Origin: Typhlomys cinereus
Lineage: Eukaryota; Chordata; Mammalia; Rodentia; Platacanthomyidae
DNA length: 64,000 nt
NCBI GenBank assembly: GCA_023101885.1
Contig: JALPQD010000213.1
Span: 3,223,751-3,287,750 of the forward strand
Reading direction: 5' to 3'
Part shown: positions 23,028 through 34,450 of the stretch, in pieces
Numbering within the stretch: the first letter of the stretch is position 1
Layout: each line of letters opens with the position of its first letter
Made by a program: the position numbers and the translations under genes
Notes under the pieces: model-generated
Database searches by the model: none
The model's input: only the letters and a program-made list of their open reading frames with translations
Told to the model about the DNA's origin: nothing

Positions 23028-23745
23028 TTGTGTATGTGTGCGTATGCGTGCATGTATGTGCATGTGAACATGTGTGTGCATGTATGTGTGTGCTTATGTG
23101 TGTACACATGTGAGCATGTGTATGTGCATTGTGTGCATGTATATATGTATGTACATGTATGTGTGCATATGAATGTGTATGTGTATGCATGCATGTGTGT
23201 GCATGCATGTGTGTGTGCGTGTGAGCATATGTATGCATGTGAGTGCATGTATGTGTGCGTGTATGTGTGTGCTTATGTGTGTATACATGTGAGCATATGT
23301 ATGTGCATTGTGTGCATGTATATATTTATGTACATGTATGTGTGCATATGAATGTGTATGTGTATGCATGCATGTTTGTGCATGCATGTGTGTGTGCGTG
23401 TGAGCATATGTATGCATGTGAGTGCATGTATGTGTGCGTGTATGTGTGTGCTTATGTGTGTATACATGTGAGCATATGTATGTGCATTGTGTGCATGTAT
23501 ATATTTATGTACATGTATGTGTGCATATGAATGTGTATATGTGTATGCATGCATGTGTGTGCATATGAGCATGTGTGTGCATGTGTGTGCATCCGTGTGT
23601 GCATGTATGTGTGTACATGTATGTGTGCTGCATGTGAGCATATGTATGCATGTGCGCATATGTGTGTGCATGTGTGTGCATGTGAGCATGTGTGTGCATA
23701 TGTGCATGTATGTGTGTGCATATGAGTGTGTATGTGTGTGTGTGT
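23028..23745. repeat. TG/TGCA-rich satellite-like block with 179-bp higher-order period
   Basis: Irregular TG/CATG repeats. TGCTTATGTG recurs at 23091, 23270 and 23449, exactly 179 bases apart, with long flanking matches. A 179-bp unit is therefore present at least 2.5 times inside the microsatellite. Confidence 0.88.
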
Positions 23746-23749
23746 TTGG

Positions 23750-23830
23750 TGGTGTTGGGGACAGAGCCGGGGCCTTACTTAAGCTAAGCAAGCCCTGTTG
23801 CTGAGTGGCGCCCCTCATGCCCAGCCTGCT
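23750..23830 (-). repeat. ID-like fragment, antisense
   Basis: GTGTTGGGGACAGAGCCGGG, AAGCTAAGCAAGCCC and TTGCTGAGTGGCGCCCC. Confidence 0.5.
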
Positions 23831-24429
23831 TCATCTGAGCTGGGGATGGCACAGGTAGGATTTGCTTGCACTAGCCCCATGAGCTAGGATCATGGCCAAA
23901 GGGACAGAGAACCCAGAAAGTTCCTCTGGTATGAATACGGGGTGGGGGATCTATACAGAAACTGACCACACTTTCTGGTCATGTACCAAGTGGTGCTCTG
24001 GGACTGTGGTGTAAAATAGCAGCTCTCACCACAAGAGCTACTGTTGATAGTCCATGGACAAAAAACAAGGGCTGGTGGTGTGCTCCAGTGGGTAGACACT
24101 TTCCTGGCATGAGTAGGGTCCTGGTGGGGGCAGCAGACGACCCTGCTTCTCAGAACATGAAACCGACCGTCACTAGTCTGACCTTAGCAGCCTTGGAGGT
24201 CACAGAGAACGGACCTGGCTCCAATGGAGTGGGGTGACCAGGGACCCACAACGCAGGATTCCCATCCCTGGTCAAAAGATTGGGGCTGAGTCCTGCCTCT
24301 GGTCCTGGGTGGAAACATGAACAGCCCAGGAGATCTTAAGGTTACTGTTACTTGAGGTTTCCAGCACTGAACAAAGGCATGCATGTGCACTCCCTTCTGT
24401 TCAGAGTCATCCAGCCCGGCCTGTGGATC

Positions 24430-24605
24430 AACTGGAAAAGGAAATGCCCCTGGGGGCAGATGAGTAAAAGTGTCTGTGTGCAGAGCAGGTGACCTGAGCT
24501 CAGTCCCCAGAGCTCACTTGGTTGGGAGGAGAGATTGACTTCTGAAGGTTGTTTTCTGACCTCCGCTGGTGTGCCTGGGGCATGCGCTCTCTCTCTGTCT
24601 CTCTG

Positions 24606-24684
<79 letters not shown>

Positions 24685-24715
24685 TCTTTCTTCCCTCCCT
24701 CTCTTTCAAATAAAT
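24430..24715 (+). repeat. B3-type SINE with CT/CA tail
   Basis: GGTGACCTGAGCTCAGTCCC, GATTGACTTCTGAAGGTTG and TTTTCTGACCTCCGC, then (CTGT/CT)n and a 44-base CA run. Confidence 0.75.
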
Positions 24716-24754
24716 AATTAAATAAAAGAAGGAAAGAAATAAAAAAGGGAGGGG

Positions 24755-24990
24755 AGAGAGACCCCTTAGGAAAGAAAAGGACCTGAGTTTGGATCCCAGG
24801 TTCCTGTCAAAAGTCCCAGGCAGAAATGGCCGTGGCGGACACTCCCTGCCCTGGAAGGCAGAGCCTGGAAACCCCGGAACAAAGTAATAAGGAGGTAGAG
24901 CAATCCAGGATGATTCTGATGTCACCCTTGGGCTTCTGCAGGCCACACACTCAGTGCCCTCTTGGACACACACACACATGTGCGTACACA
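24755..24990 (+). repeat. B2-like SINE
   Basis: GGACCTGAGTTTGGATCCC, TCCCAGGCAGAAATGGC and GAGCAATCCAGGATGATTC, with a CA tail. It lies directly behind a B3-type SINE and its CT/CA tail. Confidence 0.8.
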
Positions 24991-25317
24991 TGCACACGCA
25001 AGGAAATGAGGTCTCGCTGGGTAGGTCGTCCCAATGCCATTACCCACTCTCACCTGAGCGCCCCTCACAGTGTTCTGTACTCAGCTCTGCACACCTTGTA
25101 TCGAAGCGCTGCGCGTCTCATCTGAATTCTTCTGGCAGCGGTCAGGAGAGGGGAGCTGAGGGAGGTCAGAGTGCGATCTCGGTAAGAAGCCGCGTCTGCA
25201 AGCTAGAAATGCAATTTGGAAGCGCGTGGACACCAGCTTACGGGCAGACGACGAGCAGCTGGGCTCTGAACAGTTCAGGATGTGGAGAGCGCAGCTGTGA
25301 AGCACTTTTTTCTCTTT

Positions 25318-25627
25318 TCATTCCTGTGTGTGTTTGTGTATGTGTGTGTTTTGCATGGGTGTGTGCACTTATGTGTGAGTGTGTGTAGACAAGGGCACTT
25401 GAGTGTATGTACCTGGGGAGCCCAAGGGTGACGTTGGGAATCATCCCGGATTGCTCTTTCACCTTACTGTTTTGCTCTGGGGTATCCCAGGCTCTGCCTT
25501 CCGAGGATGGAATTACAGGCTTCTCTGCCCAGCATTTTTTAAAGATGGGATCTAGGGATTTGAACTCATAGGCTTTTGCTTGCAAAGCAAAGGCTTTAAC
25601 CACTGAGCTATCCATTGCCCCAGCCCC
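25318..25627 (-). repeat. B2-like SINE, antisense
   Basis: GGGAATCATCCCGGATTGC, TTTTGCTCTGGGGTATCCC and ACCACTGAGCTATCCATTG, preceded by a GT-rich tail. Confidence 0.8.
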
Positions 25628-25804
25628 TGTGAAGCACTTTTACCATGCTGTTGTTCATGACTCCTCGGTGAATAGACATCATCAGCTTCCAACCCTGGGT
25701 TGGGCTTCAGAACCCAAATGGGGTTCAAATGATTAATCACATGGTCCTAGTCTATGAAACCAGGGGTCAAAAGAGTGAAAGAATTTGCTCAAATGTTTTT
25801 TTTT

Positions 25805-26010
25805 CATGTATACGTATATGGGGTGGTGTATGTGTTTGTATGTGGATGGGTGTACATGTGGGCACATATATGTGTATGGGTGTGCCTGACTGTGCACTTG
25901 AGTGTGCATGTGAGCACACGTGTGTACGTGTGTGCATGAGTGTATATGAGTGCATGTGTGTGTACATGAGCGTTTGCACAAGTGCACATGTGTGTATATG
26001 AATGTGTATA
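25805..26010. repeat. TG/CATG-rich low-complexity block
   Basis: Irregular GTGTGCATG repeats. Confidence 0.85.
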
Positions 26011-26289
26011 CCTGTGATAAAGACTTCAATCACTGATCATTTCCTCAGCCTGATGCTCACTTTCAAGCCTTTGTAACAAAAAATGACTTTGTTCATATGT
26101 GTGTGTGTGTGCTTGTGTATACATTTTTTTAAATTGTGAAATACCTTATCGAGTTCAATGATGAACTTATTTAGAACTAAGGGGGGCCATGTATCTGAAT
26201 CTGCCCAATTTCAGGGAGGTTGATTCATTGTGAAGAAGTCTGTATTTTTTTTTTAAAAACAGCTCTATGCGTAAAGCTCTATTTAAAGA

Positions 26290-26430
26290 AAGCTGAGTGT
26301 GCTGTTGTCTGCCTGTAACCCCAGCACTTGAGAGACCAAGGTAGGAAGATTGCTTTGAGTTAAAAAAAAAAAACAGGTGCAGAGTAAGTCCTTATCTAAT
26401 AATAATAATAAATAACAATAAGCCTGGGAA
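26290..26430 (+). repeat. B1-like SINE
   Basis: GAGTGTGCTGTTGTCTGCC, CCCCAGCACTTGAGAGACC, an internal A run and an AATAAT tail. Confidence 0.7.
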
Positions 26431-26705
26431 GATAGTCAGACAGGTAAAAGCACTTCTCTCATAAGAGGGCCAGCGTTCAGATGCCTAGCACCCATTGCCG
26501 GGCAGGCACGGCCATCGCAGGGCTCAGGGGGACAGACAGACATCTCAGGACCAAGCTTGAAAGGCCAAATGGTCAAGCTGCATGTTCGAGGGAGAGACCC
26601 TGCCTTGATACACAAGGCGGAAAGCGATCAAGGTCAGTACTAGACAGCAACCTCTGGCCTCCACATGCTAAGCACACACACGTGTGCTCCTCCCACACAC
26701 ACACT
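26420..26705 (+). repeat. B3/B2-like SINE, diverged
   Basis: AGCCTGGGAAGATAGTCAG, AGGGCCAGCGTTCAGATGCC and a CA-rich end near 26670-26704. Confidence 0.55.
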
Positions 26706-27060
26706 ATGGAAGTTAGTTTCAGGTATCAACCTGACAGTTAAGAATTCTGAGTCTTTAAGGCACACCTATAAGGAATTACTTAGTCCAGGCAAGCCTGCGG
26801 GGACCTGTGTCATGAATGGGAGGAGACGGAGCCCGTGCGGAATGGGACCGTCTCTAGAAGGGTGGAATAAGACGGAGAGAGAACCGGCTGGCTCTGGCAA
26901 GCGGGCAAGCTTGAAGATCCTTTCCTCTCTGTTCTTGCTGCCGGTCCCCCGTGGCCTGAAGCCAGGTCCTGCCAACACGCTCAACGGCCACCTGGAATCC
27001 TGAGCCTGAATCAATCGCTGGCTCCCCTAAACCGTCTGGGTCGTTCGTCCATTACAGCAA
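26705..27060 (+). mobile_element. old interspersed LTR-like repeat
   Basis: Opens with AGGTATCAACCTGACAG, a signature of interspersed repeats beginning with 'TCAAC(C/T)TGACA'. It shares its 3' part with 18745-18975. Confidence 0.5.
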
Positions 27061-27124
27061 TGGGTATGTGAAGCTAAAACACAGGCATATGTAAAAAATA
27101 AATAAAAATAAGTAAAACAATATA

Positions 27125-27211
27125 GAGGCTGGGGCTGGGGGTATACAGCTCAGAGTAGAATGTGAGTTTGGCATGTGTAAACCCTGGGTGTGTTCCCCAG
27201 CAGTGCGTGCG

Positions 27212-27250
<39 letters not shown>
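27125..27250 (+). repeat. ID-like fragment with CG/CA tail
   Basis: GGGGGTATACAGCTCAGAG, CCTGGGTGTGTTCCCCAGC and a (GC)n(AC)n run at 27206-27249. Confidence 0.65.
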
Positions 27251-27944
27251 TGAGCTCCACCTTTCTAGAGTTTCCAGGCTTTGGTCCTTCAAAAGCCTGA
27301 AGGATGGAACATCTCCTATAAAACAGCCCTTCAAAGCATCTCGCTGGATTCTGGGCCCCGCCTGTTCGCAGCCTCCCCTTCCCTCCCACTCCTTCTCCCG
27401 AGCACTTTAGTTCATCAATGCGGTGCTTAAAATAAGGCACTCAGTCTGAAGTTCTGGAAAGGCCGGAGCGTGCCCGCCCTCGAAGGCTCTTCACTGCATG
27501 CGATGTCCCTGCCAAGCGCACACCTCTCCAGGAAAGGGGGCAAGCAGCCACTACACCGCTTTTCTGGGAACGCCAATTTTCAGGTTTCTGGCCGGGAGAA
27601 GACTTGACTTAACTCAATAGAAAAACAGTTAAGCTTGCATTTCCAGCAGGCTAAAGCGCCGGCTGACCAACAGGGACACAAACAAGGCTGCCCTGAGGGA
27701 GTTGGTGCCGGCTGATGGGCATTGGGCTCTAAGACTCCCCCCTCTACCTGTGTGCTGGCTTCTCTCAGTACCACCCACGAGAGGTGGGAAGCCTTTGGGA
27801 ACGTGATTTCCATTGCCTTGTGATGTTAATTTGAGGCAATTAGCAAAAGTAGACTGCAAAACAGTCTTGTATCTCACGGGTCCCTGTGAGGAACCCAGGG
27901 TACCAGAGGATCTGCTGCCAGGGAGAAGCAGGAGAAAAGGGTGC

Positions 27945-28265
27945 GGGCCAGGGCCAGCCCTCCACGGCCATGGATGGGGGGAGCCCTCCATGGCTGTGGA
28001 CAGGGTGGGGGATGATGGGGGAGGAAGGGGGCAGCCCTCCATGGCTGTGGACGGGGGAGGAGGGAGTCAGCCCTCCATGGCCGTGGACGGGGTGGGGGGT
28101 CAGCCCTCCATGGCTGTGAATGGGGGAGGAGGGGAGCAGCCCTCCATGGCTGTGGATGGGGGAGGAGGGGAGCAGCTTTCCTTAGCTGTGGATGGGGGAA
28201 GAGGAGGGCAGCCCTCCATGGCTGTGGATGGGGGGGCAGCCCTCCTTGGCTGTGTCTGTGGACGA
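27945..28265. repeat. about 36-bp minisatellite
   Basis: Nine imperfect copies of a unit containing CAGCCCTCCATGGCTGTGG followed by a G-rich spacer. Central units are 36 bp apart. The frame encoding repeated QPSMAVDGGGG is caused by the unit being a multiple of three. Confidence 0.92.
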
Positions 28266-28369
28266 GGAGTCAGCCTGTCAATCACTGAATAGTCCTCCCT
28301 CTCTTCCTCCCTTCTGTTCCTCCCTCCTTCCCTCCCTTTCTCTCTTTCATATATATAGCTATATATATG

Positions 28370-28720
28370 GGTGAGTTTGTGCGAGCTTGTATGTGGGTGG
28401 GTGTACATACGTGTGCACGTGTATGCACATAGGGCGCTTGAGGTGTGTGCCTGTGGAGGCCCAAGGGAGACATCAGGCCCCTCCTCCCCGGCAGTCCCAC
28501 CTTACAGCTGTGAGCCCGGGTCTCTCAGGAAACCCAGCGCAACCATCAGGGCTCGCTGGCAGCCAGCTTGCTCTGGGATCCCAGGCTCTGCCTTGCAAGG
28601 CTGGAATGACAAGGGGGCCGCCACACCTGCTTGGCATTTTTTTTGGCATCTGGGGATCTGAACTCAGGTCCTTTTGCTTGGGCAGCAGAAGTTTTAGCAC
28701 TGAGCCATCTGCTCGGCCCT
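28370..28720 (-). repeat. B2-like SINE, antisense, second subfamily
   Basis: TGTGGAGGCCCAAGG, GGGTCTCTCAGGAAACCCAG and GCAACCATCAGGGCTCG. The middle block reverses that of the 19.5-kb copy, defining a longer subfamily. Confidence 0.75.
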
Positions 28721-28734
28721 GTTTGTTTTTGTTT

Positions 28735-28800
28735 TTCGATAAAGTCTTTGCTGGAGCTGAAGCTCAGCCTAACATAAAACAAGCCCTGGGTTTGATCCCT
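28735..28800 (+). repeat. ID-like fragment
   Basis: TGCTGGAGCTGAAGCTCAGC, CCCTGGGTTTGATCCCTAGC. Confidence 0.5.
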
Positions 28801-28959
28801 AGCATGGCATCAACCACATCAACTAGTGGTGGTAGCTGGGGGGGGCAATGCCAGCGTCTCAGTGTTAGAAGCAGACAGATCTGAGTTCGAGCTCATCCTC
28901 CTGATGAGCCAATTCCCCACAGTCTGAGCCGCATGAGGCCCAATAGCAACAAACACTAA

Positions 28960-29470
28960 GATGACAGTCTTGTGAGGCTAACCTTGACCGTTTTGATCGT
29001 TCATCTTGGCTGCCAGTTGGATTGCATCTGGGGTTAGCTGACAGATCAGCCCTCAGACCCCTTGAGGGGATTATCTGGAACAAACGATTTGAACTACAAT
29101 GACCCACCAAGTGTGGGTAGCATCTTCCAGTGGCGACTCAGTGAAAGAAAGTGCAAGAAAGAGAAGTGCCGTTTCTCCCTGTCTTCTCTCTCCCTTTCTC
29201 TCTCTCTCTCCCCCTCTCCTTTCTCCTTCTCTCCCCTCTTCCCCTCTTCCTCTCGGTTTTTTCCTGCTGCCCAGCACATCTGAAGTTCAGAGACTCTCCA
29301 GAACCTTCGGGTCTTCAGCACCAGAAGGGGGTCGGCCGGGGTCTTCAGCCAGAAGAGCAGCCCCTGTTGGTCCACCCAGCTCTAATCTTGTAGGCCAATC
29401 CAAAAAATCACCTTAATTAATTAATTAATTAATTTTCCTGTTCCTCCAGAGAACCCTGACTAATACAACT
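28960..29470 (+). mobile_element. old interspersed repeat ending CTGACTAATACAAC, with internal CT expansion
   Basis: The 3' end, CCAGAGAACCCTGACTAA, is a typical mammalian interspersed-repeat terminus. A CT/TCC-rich microsatellite (about 29175-29265) has grown inside it, and a TTAA run (29413-29434) lies near the end. Confidence 0.5.
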
Positions 29471-29477
29471 ATCAAAT

Positions 29478-29790
29478 CTCTGGGCTTGATTACCATGGAA
29501 TTATCTAGATTAGGTTCCCTGAGGTAGGAAGACCCGTCCCACACAGGGGCAGCCCTAGGTCAGGTTCTTGGACTGAAAGGAAAGGAGAAAGCCGGGCTTT
29601 GTGGATCTTTTTCCTGACCATTGACACAGGGTGACCAGCCGTTTCCTGTTCTTGCTGCCGCCCTTTCCTGACACGATGGTCTGACCGTACCCCTCAAACT
29701 GTAAGCCACCATACCTCCCCTCCTTCCTTCCACGGTTTTGTGGAGCACTTTGTCGTACCTCTTGAGACGGCTACACCTGATCCGCAGCCC
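29478..29790 (+). mobile_element. old interspersed repeat fragment
   Basis: Contains GGAATTATCTAGATTAGG, matching the start of the 15.2-kb fragment, and further related blocks. The limits are approximate. Confidence 0.4.
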
Positions 29791-30439
29791 CAGCCCGTCT
29801 GAAAGTCACATCCCTAAGGTGGTGGGGGTTACAGGTCAGTTCTGTTAGGCGGCTGTGCAGACACTAGTGGGCTCAAGGTCTTTGGGGGGTGGGGGAGTGG
29901 AGCCTTCCCTCAGCAGCAACTGCTCCTTACTCTACCGGCTCTGAGGACTGATCAAAAGAACGGGATCTGAGTTTTATCTCTGACCTCTGTCCAGAGACAG
30001 GACATTCCGAACTGCCGGATTTCTCTGCAGCTGCAGGCTGTCTGATAAGGAACAAAAAAGACATGCCATTCATTGCTCCTCCCCAGAGATTCGGTCAGAA
30101 CGGTCCGTCTCCCAGAGAGGAAAACGCCCCTCGGGAAAGCAGGCTGTTCCGGAATCTTCGAGAAATGGCCCGGAGCCTCCCTCTAAATGCAGGTGGGCAC
30201 AGCATGGGTCTCACGAGCCGCTCTCACACTGTGACGGTTCTGCCTTCGAGGGTCCTGTTGGTGGTGCCCCTCACTGCTTTACTGTATAATGAACTCTGTC
30301 ACCTACACTACTCGCTGTGTGTCTCCTCTGAAATTTTTTTTTTTTCCCATGGCGACCACAAGGGTTGGGGAACCGAAAAAAGGCCAGAACAAGATCCTGG
30401 TGACAATTTCACTTCGTGTTTCTAAAAAATATTTTACTT

Positions 30440-30620
30440 ATGGGCCGGCGAGGTAGCAGAGTTAGGTAGGCACCCGCTGGAACCTGGCGACCTGAGTTTG
30501 ATCCTTGGAAGCCCACGTGGTGGAAGGAGAAAAACAACTTCCGAAAATTGTCTTCTGACCTCCGCCATGGCAGATATGCGCATGCCCTCTCCCCTTCATA
30601 AATACATAAATACATTTAAA
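30440..30620 (+). repeat. B3-type SINE
   Basis: GGGCCGGCGAGGTAGCAGAG, GGCGACCTGAGTTTGATCC, CCCACGTGGTGGAAGGAG and GTCTTCTGACCTCCGCC, with a TAAATACA tail. Confidence 0.85.
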
Positions 30621-30830
30621 ATATTTTATTTTATTCACTGATTTATTCATTTGGGAGCTAGAAAGAGAAAACAGGTATGCATGCGCCACAGTTTGCCTGC
30701 CTGTGGGGGTCAGAAGACCACCTTAGGAAATCAGTTCTCTCCCTCCCCCATGTGGGCTTCTGGGTTTCGAACTCAGGTCTCCAGATTTTCCAGCAGGCGC
30801 CTTCTCTACTGAGCCATCTCGCAGGCCCGC
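30621..30830 (-). repeat. B3-type SINE, antisense
   Basis: TGTGGGGGTCAGAAGACC, CCATGTGGGCTTCTGGG and CTACTGAGCCATCTCGC. It lies directly behind a sense copy, so the two form an inverted pair. Confidence 0.8.
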
Positions 30831-31119
30831 ACTTAGTATTTTGAATGCATGCTCATTTTCAGTTCTTTTGAGACAACATGGGTAACAGGAAAGTCGCGCT
30901 CCAGCTCAGTTACCGTTTCCAGAAAAGGTTTATCACGTGTAGAGGGAAAAGAACCTTCTTTCCGTCTTGATTCGTGGTCGAACGATCAGTTCGTAAATAC
31001 AAGTTCCTTGTCTGGAGATGCAGGGGGTCCGTGGCTCAGGAGGTGGCTGCTGAGGGTCATTGCTAGGGGTCTTTGACTGGATGGTTTGTCCCTTCTCAGC
31101 ATGGTTAGGATCAAGACCA

Positions 31120-31775
31120 GAGCAGGGAACCGGGCATAGTGACCCACACCTGTCATCCCAGCACCCAGGCAGCTGAGGCTGGAGATGACGGCTGGGAGGC
31201 CAGTCTGGGCTTCCTTGTGAACCTGGTTGTCATGGTTGGGCACAGGTGTCAACTTGACAGTTGAGGGTTTGAGCTCTGGGCACATTTATGGAGAATTGGT
31301 GGTTGGGTTAGGTCCAGAGCAAACCTGCCGGAAATTGTAGCTGATAGGGAAGGCCCAGCCTATGGTGGGGGGAACTAGGCCCTGAACAGATGAATAAAAT
31401 ACTGAGAGCTGGTTGAGGAAGCTGGCATCTTTTTGTATACTTGGCCAGACATGCTGGTCTGGCAAGTAAGGATCGTCCCTCTCTCAGCTGTTATGCAGTG
31501 ATGGTGTGTCCAGTTCCCTCGGCCCTGGTGTTGGTGTGAGCTCTCCTGTCAAGCTGAACTGAGAACTGTAACCAGTAATCGTAAGAGAAAATAAACCCCT
31601 TGTTCCCTTAAGCCGTTTGATGGTGATTTATCGCAACCATGCAGGCGACTGCAACACTGGTCTCAAAACCCAAATCAGGAAGCTGGAACTTGGGAGCCAG
31701 AGGACAAGGGGGTTATAAGGTCCTCAGAGTTCCCCGCCAGCCTGATCTACGTGAGACACCGTTTGAAAAAATAAA
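31120..31775 (+). repeat. B1-like SINE split by an LTR-like element
   Basis: The left part (31120-31227) carries ATAGTGACCCACACCTGTC and CCCAGCACCCAGG. The right part starts at 31657 with CTGGTCTCAAAACCC. The interrupting LTR is 31228-31656. Confidence 0.7.
31228..31656 (+). mobile_element. LTR-like element, 429 bp, copy 1 (flanked by CTGGT duplication)
   Basis: The element starts TGTCATGG and ends CAACA. It is flanked by the perfect 5-bp duplication CTGGT (31223-31227 and 31657-31661). It has AATAAACC near its 3' end, followed by CCCTTAAG as in MaLR LTRs, and a hairpin CCAGAC-N6-GTCTGG at 31445-31462. It is inserted in a B1 SINE. There is no internal coding region, so it is a solo LTR, probably of an ERVL/MaLR-related family. 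Confidence 0.8.
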
Positions 31776-32013
31776 GAGAAAAGAAATAATTCCCTTCCAG
31801 AAGAGAACCCAACTTCAAAAGGGAAGGCAGAGAACAAGCTGCAGCTGAACAAAGCAAGAACTCTAGGACCAACCCAGAGCCTCCACGCACTGGGGGGAGG
31901 GACAATCTCTTTGAAACAGGGACAGTAACTCAGGCTGAGAAACAGATGGCCAGAGCCCTCCCCCGCCAAGCCAAGGGACCCCCTGAATCAGGAAAACAAG
32001 CTGTTAGGGGTCT

Positions 32014-32330
32014 ACTGCAGTTTGAATGTGAAATGTCTCTCAACAGGCTGGTGTTTTGAATGCTGGGTCCCTGCTTGTGTGGCGGTGCTTTATCAAGGTT
32101 GTGCAGCCGTTAGGAGAGAGAGTCTGTCTGGCAGAAGTAGGCCACTTCAGGCAGGACTTTGAAGGTCACGCTTACCCCAAGTTCTGGGTCCCTCTAATTC
32201 CTGACCGGCTATGATGTGACATAGCGCCACCACATGTGCGTTCCTGCCGCGGCCAAGGACCTGGACTTTGGGTTTTGTTTTCTCTGTCAGAGACCTTCCA
32301 GAACCATGAGCCAAAATAAACCTTTCTTTC
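32014..32330 (+). mobile_element. MaLR-type LTR, 3' truncated
   Basis: Starts near GTTTGAATGTGAAATGTC and runs to GAGCCAAAATAAACCTTTC, the usual MaLR polyadenylation region. It is interrupted there by a second LTR of the same class. Confidence 0.7.
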
Positions 32331-32675
32331 TGTATAGTTTGAATGAGAACCGTCCCCCACGGGCTCATGTGTTCGAATCCTTAGTTGTTGCTTGGGAAGG
32401 TCAGGGCCCCTTTGGGAGACAGATGCTTGCTGGAGGAGCCGTGCCACAGGGGGCGGGCCTTGAGGCTGGTTAGCCCCGCCCTGCTTCTGCCAGCAGGCTG
32501 CGCTGGGTCTCTGGGCATGATGGACTGACCTAAGCCGCCTCTAGCTTCTGCCCGCCAGCCATGCCTTTTGCTCTGTAATGAATTGTATCTTCCCGGCCAA
32601 ATAAATCTCCCTTTCTCCTTGAAGCAGGTTGCACGAGTGTTGTCTCACGTCAGCAGAGAAGAGAAACTGCCCCAC
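32331..32675 (+). mobile_element. MaLR-type LTR, tandem with the preceding one
   Basis: Starts TGTATAGTTTGAATGAG and contains GGGGGCGGGCCTTGAGG and CCAAATAAATCTCCC. The end is approximate. It is inserted in, or recombined with, the preceding LTR in the same orientation. Confidence 0.7.
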
Positions 32676-33537
32676 TTCCTTTCAGTAGTGATAAACAAAG
32701 AAATAACACCAGACAGGTCCTCCACTGCCTAGCGACTGAGATCCTCTACCAGCGTGGTTAGGGAGATCTCGGTGACCCGGGGCACCAAGGCCAGAGTTAG
32801 ACACCAACACAACACCCCAACATTGCATGGTGAATGGCAGCGATCCCGCTCATGGCCCCGCCCCTTCGCTTATTGTTCTTGTCTTAATAAGATGTCTGAG
32901 GCCAGGGCAATCTGCCTTCCTAACCGACGGTCCTTAGAATCTTCCTTTTCCCTGGCTGCTCTGAGTTGAGGATGCCCAGCCAAGCTGCCCCTCTTTGGCA
33001 GCCGCTGGACAGTTCCCACGCCAGCCTGGCTGCGTTGAACATCCCACGGGTGTCTGGAGAAAGCTACCCTGTGACTGCAGTTGCCAAAGCACAACTGGAC
33101 TCCAGAAGGTACAGTTCCACCTACTTCTGTTTCAGACAGCTCGGGCCAGACTTTCCGCCTTCACAAGCCTTGGGGACTTCTTAGCATGGTGATTTTTCAC
33201 CCAGACTGAAGGGGGTGCGCTTCTCTGGTGGGCCAGAAGAAGGCCCGAGATGGTGCACACGGGGTCTTTTTGGTGAATGCAGGACTGTGCTATGAACCTT
33301 GCAAATGCAATCCTTTGCATGATGGATTAGACGTGATTGGTGCAAGCCCTCTTGCCACACCCCCTTCCTGGCTATGCAAACAGGCTGCTCCAGTTCATTT
33401 TCTGAGTTAGGCAAGAGACACCCTCTGCCCTCCCCCCTGGTGTTTCATTAGGTCCATGGAAAGGCTTTTCTCCAAGGCGCTTCTCTTGCTTGCTTTTGAT
33501 CTTTACCAAGAGCAAGCTAGCTGGGAGGAGACTGCAG

Positions 33538-33648
33538 AAGTCTCCTCCTCCTCCTCTTCTTCCTCCTTCTCCTCCTCCTTTTCTTTTTTCCCTCCCTCCT
33601 TCTTTTTCTCCTCCTCCTCCTCCTCCTTCTCCTCCTCCTCCTCCTCCA
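33538..33648. repeat. TCC/TTC triplet repeat
   Basis: About 110 bases of pyrimidine triplets, mostly CTC and CTT. Confidence 0.92.
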
Positions 33649-33872
33649 CATCAAGGAGTTGAAAGAGTGATTGGGGTGGGTGGCAGAAGTGACCAAGGCA
33701 GGAAGAGCTGTAAACAAGACCCTGAGGTCCTGGTCATTGAAACATTCCAGAGAGCTACTGAGCCTCAGGGGCCAAATTTCAACATCTCCGACCTGAGAGA
33801 TGCAATTCAATCACAAGAGAAGCTGAGGAGCCCCAAACCCCAGGTTGGGTTATGACCTGTGACACCGGTAGG

Positions 33873-33935
33873 TGCTGCTCCTGCTCCTGCTGCTGCTGCT
33901 GCCACCGCTGCTGCTGCCGCCGCCGCTGCTCAACG
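33873..33935. repeat. CTG/CCG-type triplet repeat, imperfect
   Basis: CTGCTC, CTGCTG and GCCGCCG units over about 60 bases. Confidence 0.9.
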
Positions 33936-34010
33936 CTGTGCGGCAGTCCAGGACAATAGCCGCCCAGCTGCTGGGTGAAACACAGCAATAAACGGTGGGA
34001 CCAGCTCCCT

Positions 34011-34190
34011 CATCTTCTCCACTGCCCAGCGAAGGGTCCACCCCATGGAGTGCATCTTCCGCATTACAGACCTTCTCCTGCAGGCTTGCTCAGAGCTGGT
34101 CTCAACTATCAGTTCTCCACAGATGTGCCCAAGAGCCTAGACTTCAATGAACAATTGACGCCTGTATATAACTTAGCACACACTGCATGG
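34011..34190 (-). mobile_element. LTR-like element, copy 5 (partial, antisense)
   Basis: Only the 5' half of the family is recognisable: CACCCCATGG, CTCCTGCAGGCTTGCTC, TGTGCCCAAGAGC and the terminal GTATATAACTTAGC are shared in order with the 53-kb and 5-kb copies. Confidence 0.55.
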
Positions 34191-34274
34191 ACAGTTACAG
34201 CAGACTGGGAAGGGAAGCACGTAGCCCCACATGATTACGTCCACACGACTGAAAGAAGCAGGAACCAGGCGACG

Positions 34275-34450
34275 TGAGATGAGTCGGCAACAAGCACTTG
34301 CCACAAAGCTTGGCAACCTGAGTTCAATCCCCAGAACCCAGGTAAAGGTAGAAGGAGAGAACTGACTCCCATGCTTATATGCACCCACATACATCATATG
34401 CACAGTTACACATTAATAACAATAAGAAAAAAATATTTTTAAAATTAAAA
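34275..34450 (+). repeat. B3-type SINE
   Basis: GGCAACCTGAGTTCAATCCC, GAGAGAACTGACTCCCATGC and an AAT/AAA-rich tail. Confidence 0.75.

Noticed and set aside
23028..23818. Many Cys/Val- and His/Thr-rich frames
   Set aside because: Translations of TG/CA microsatellites.
27813..28292. 159-residue frame with QPSMAVDGGGG repeats
   Set aside because: Explained by a minisatellite whose unit is a multiple of three.
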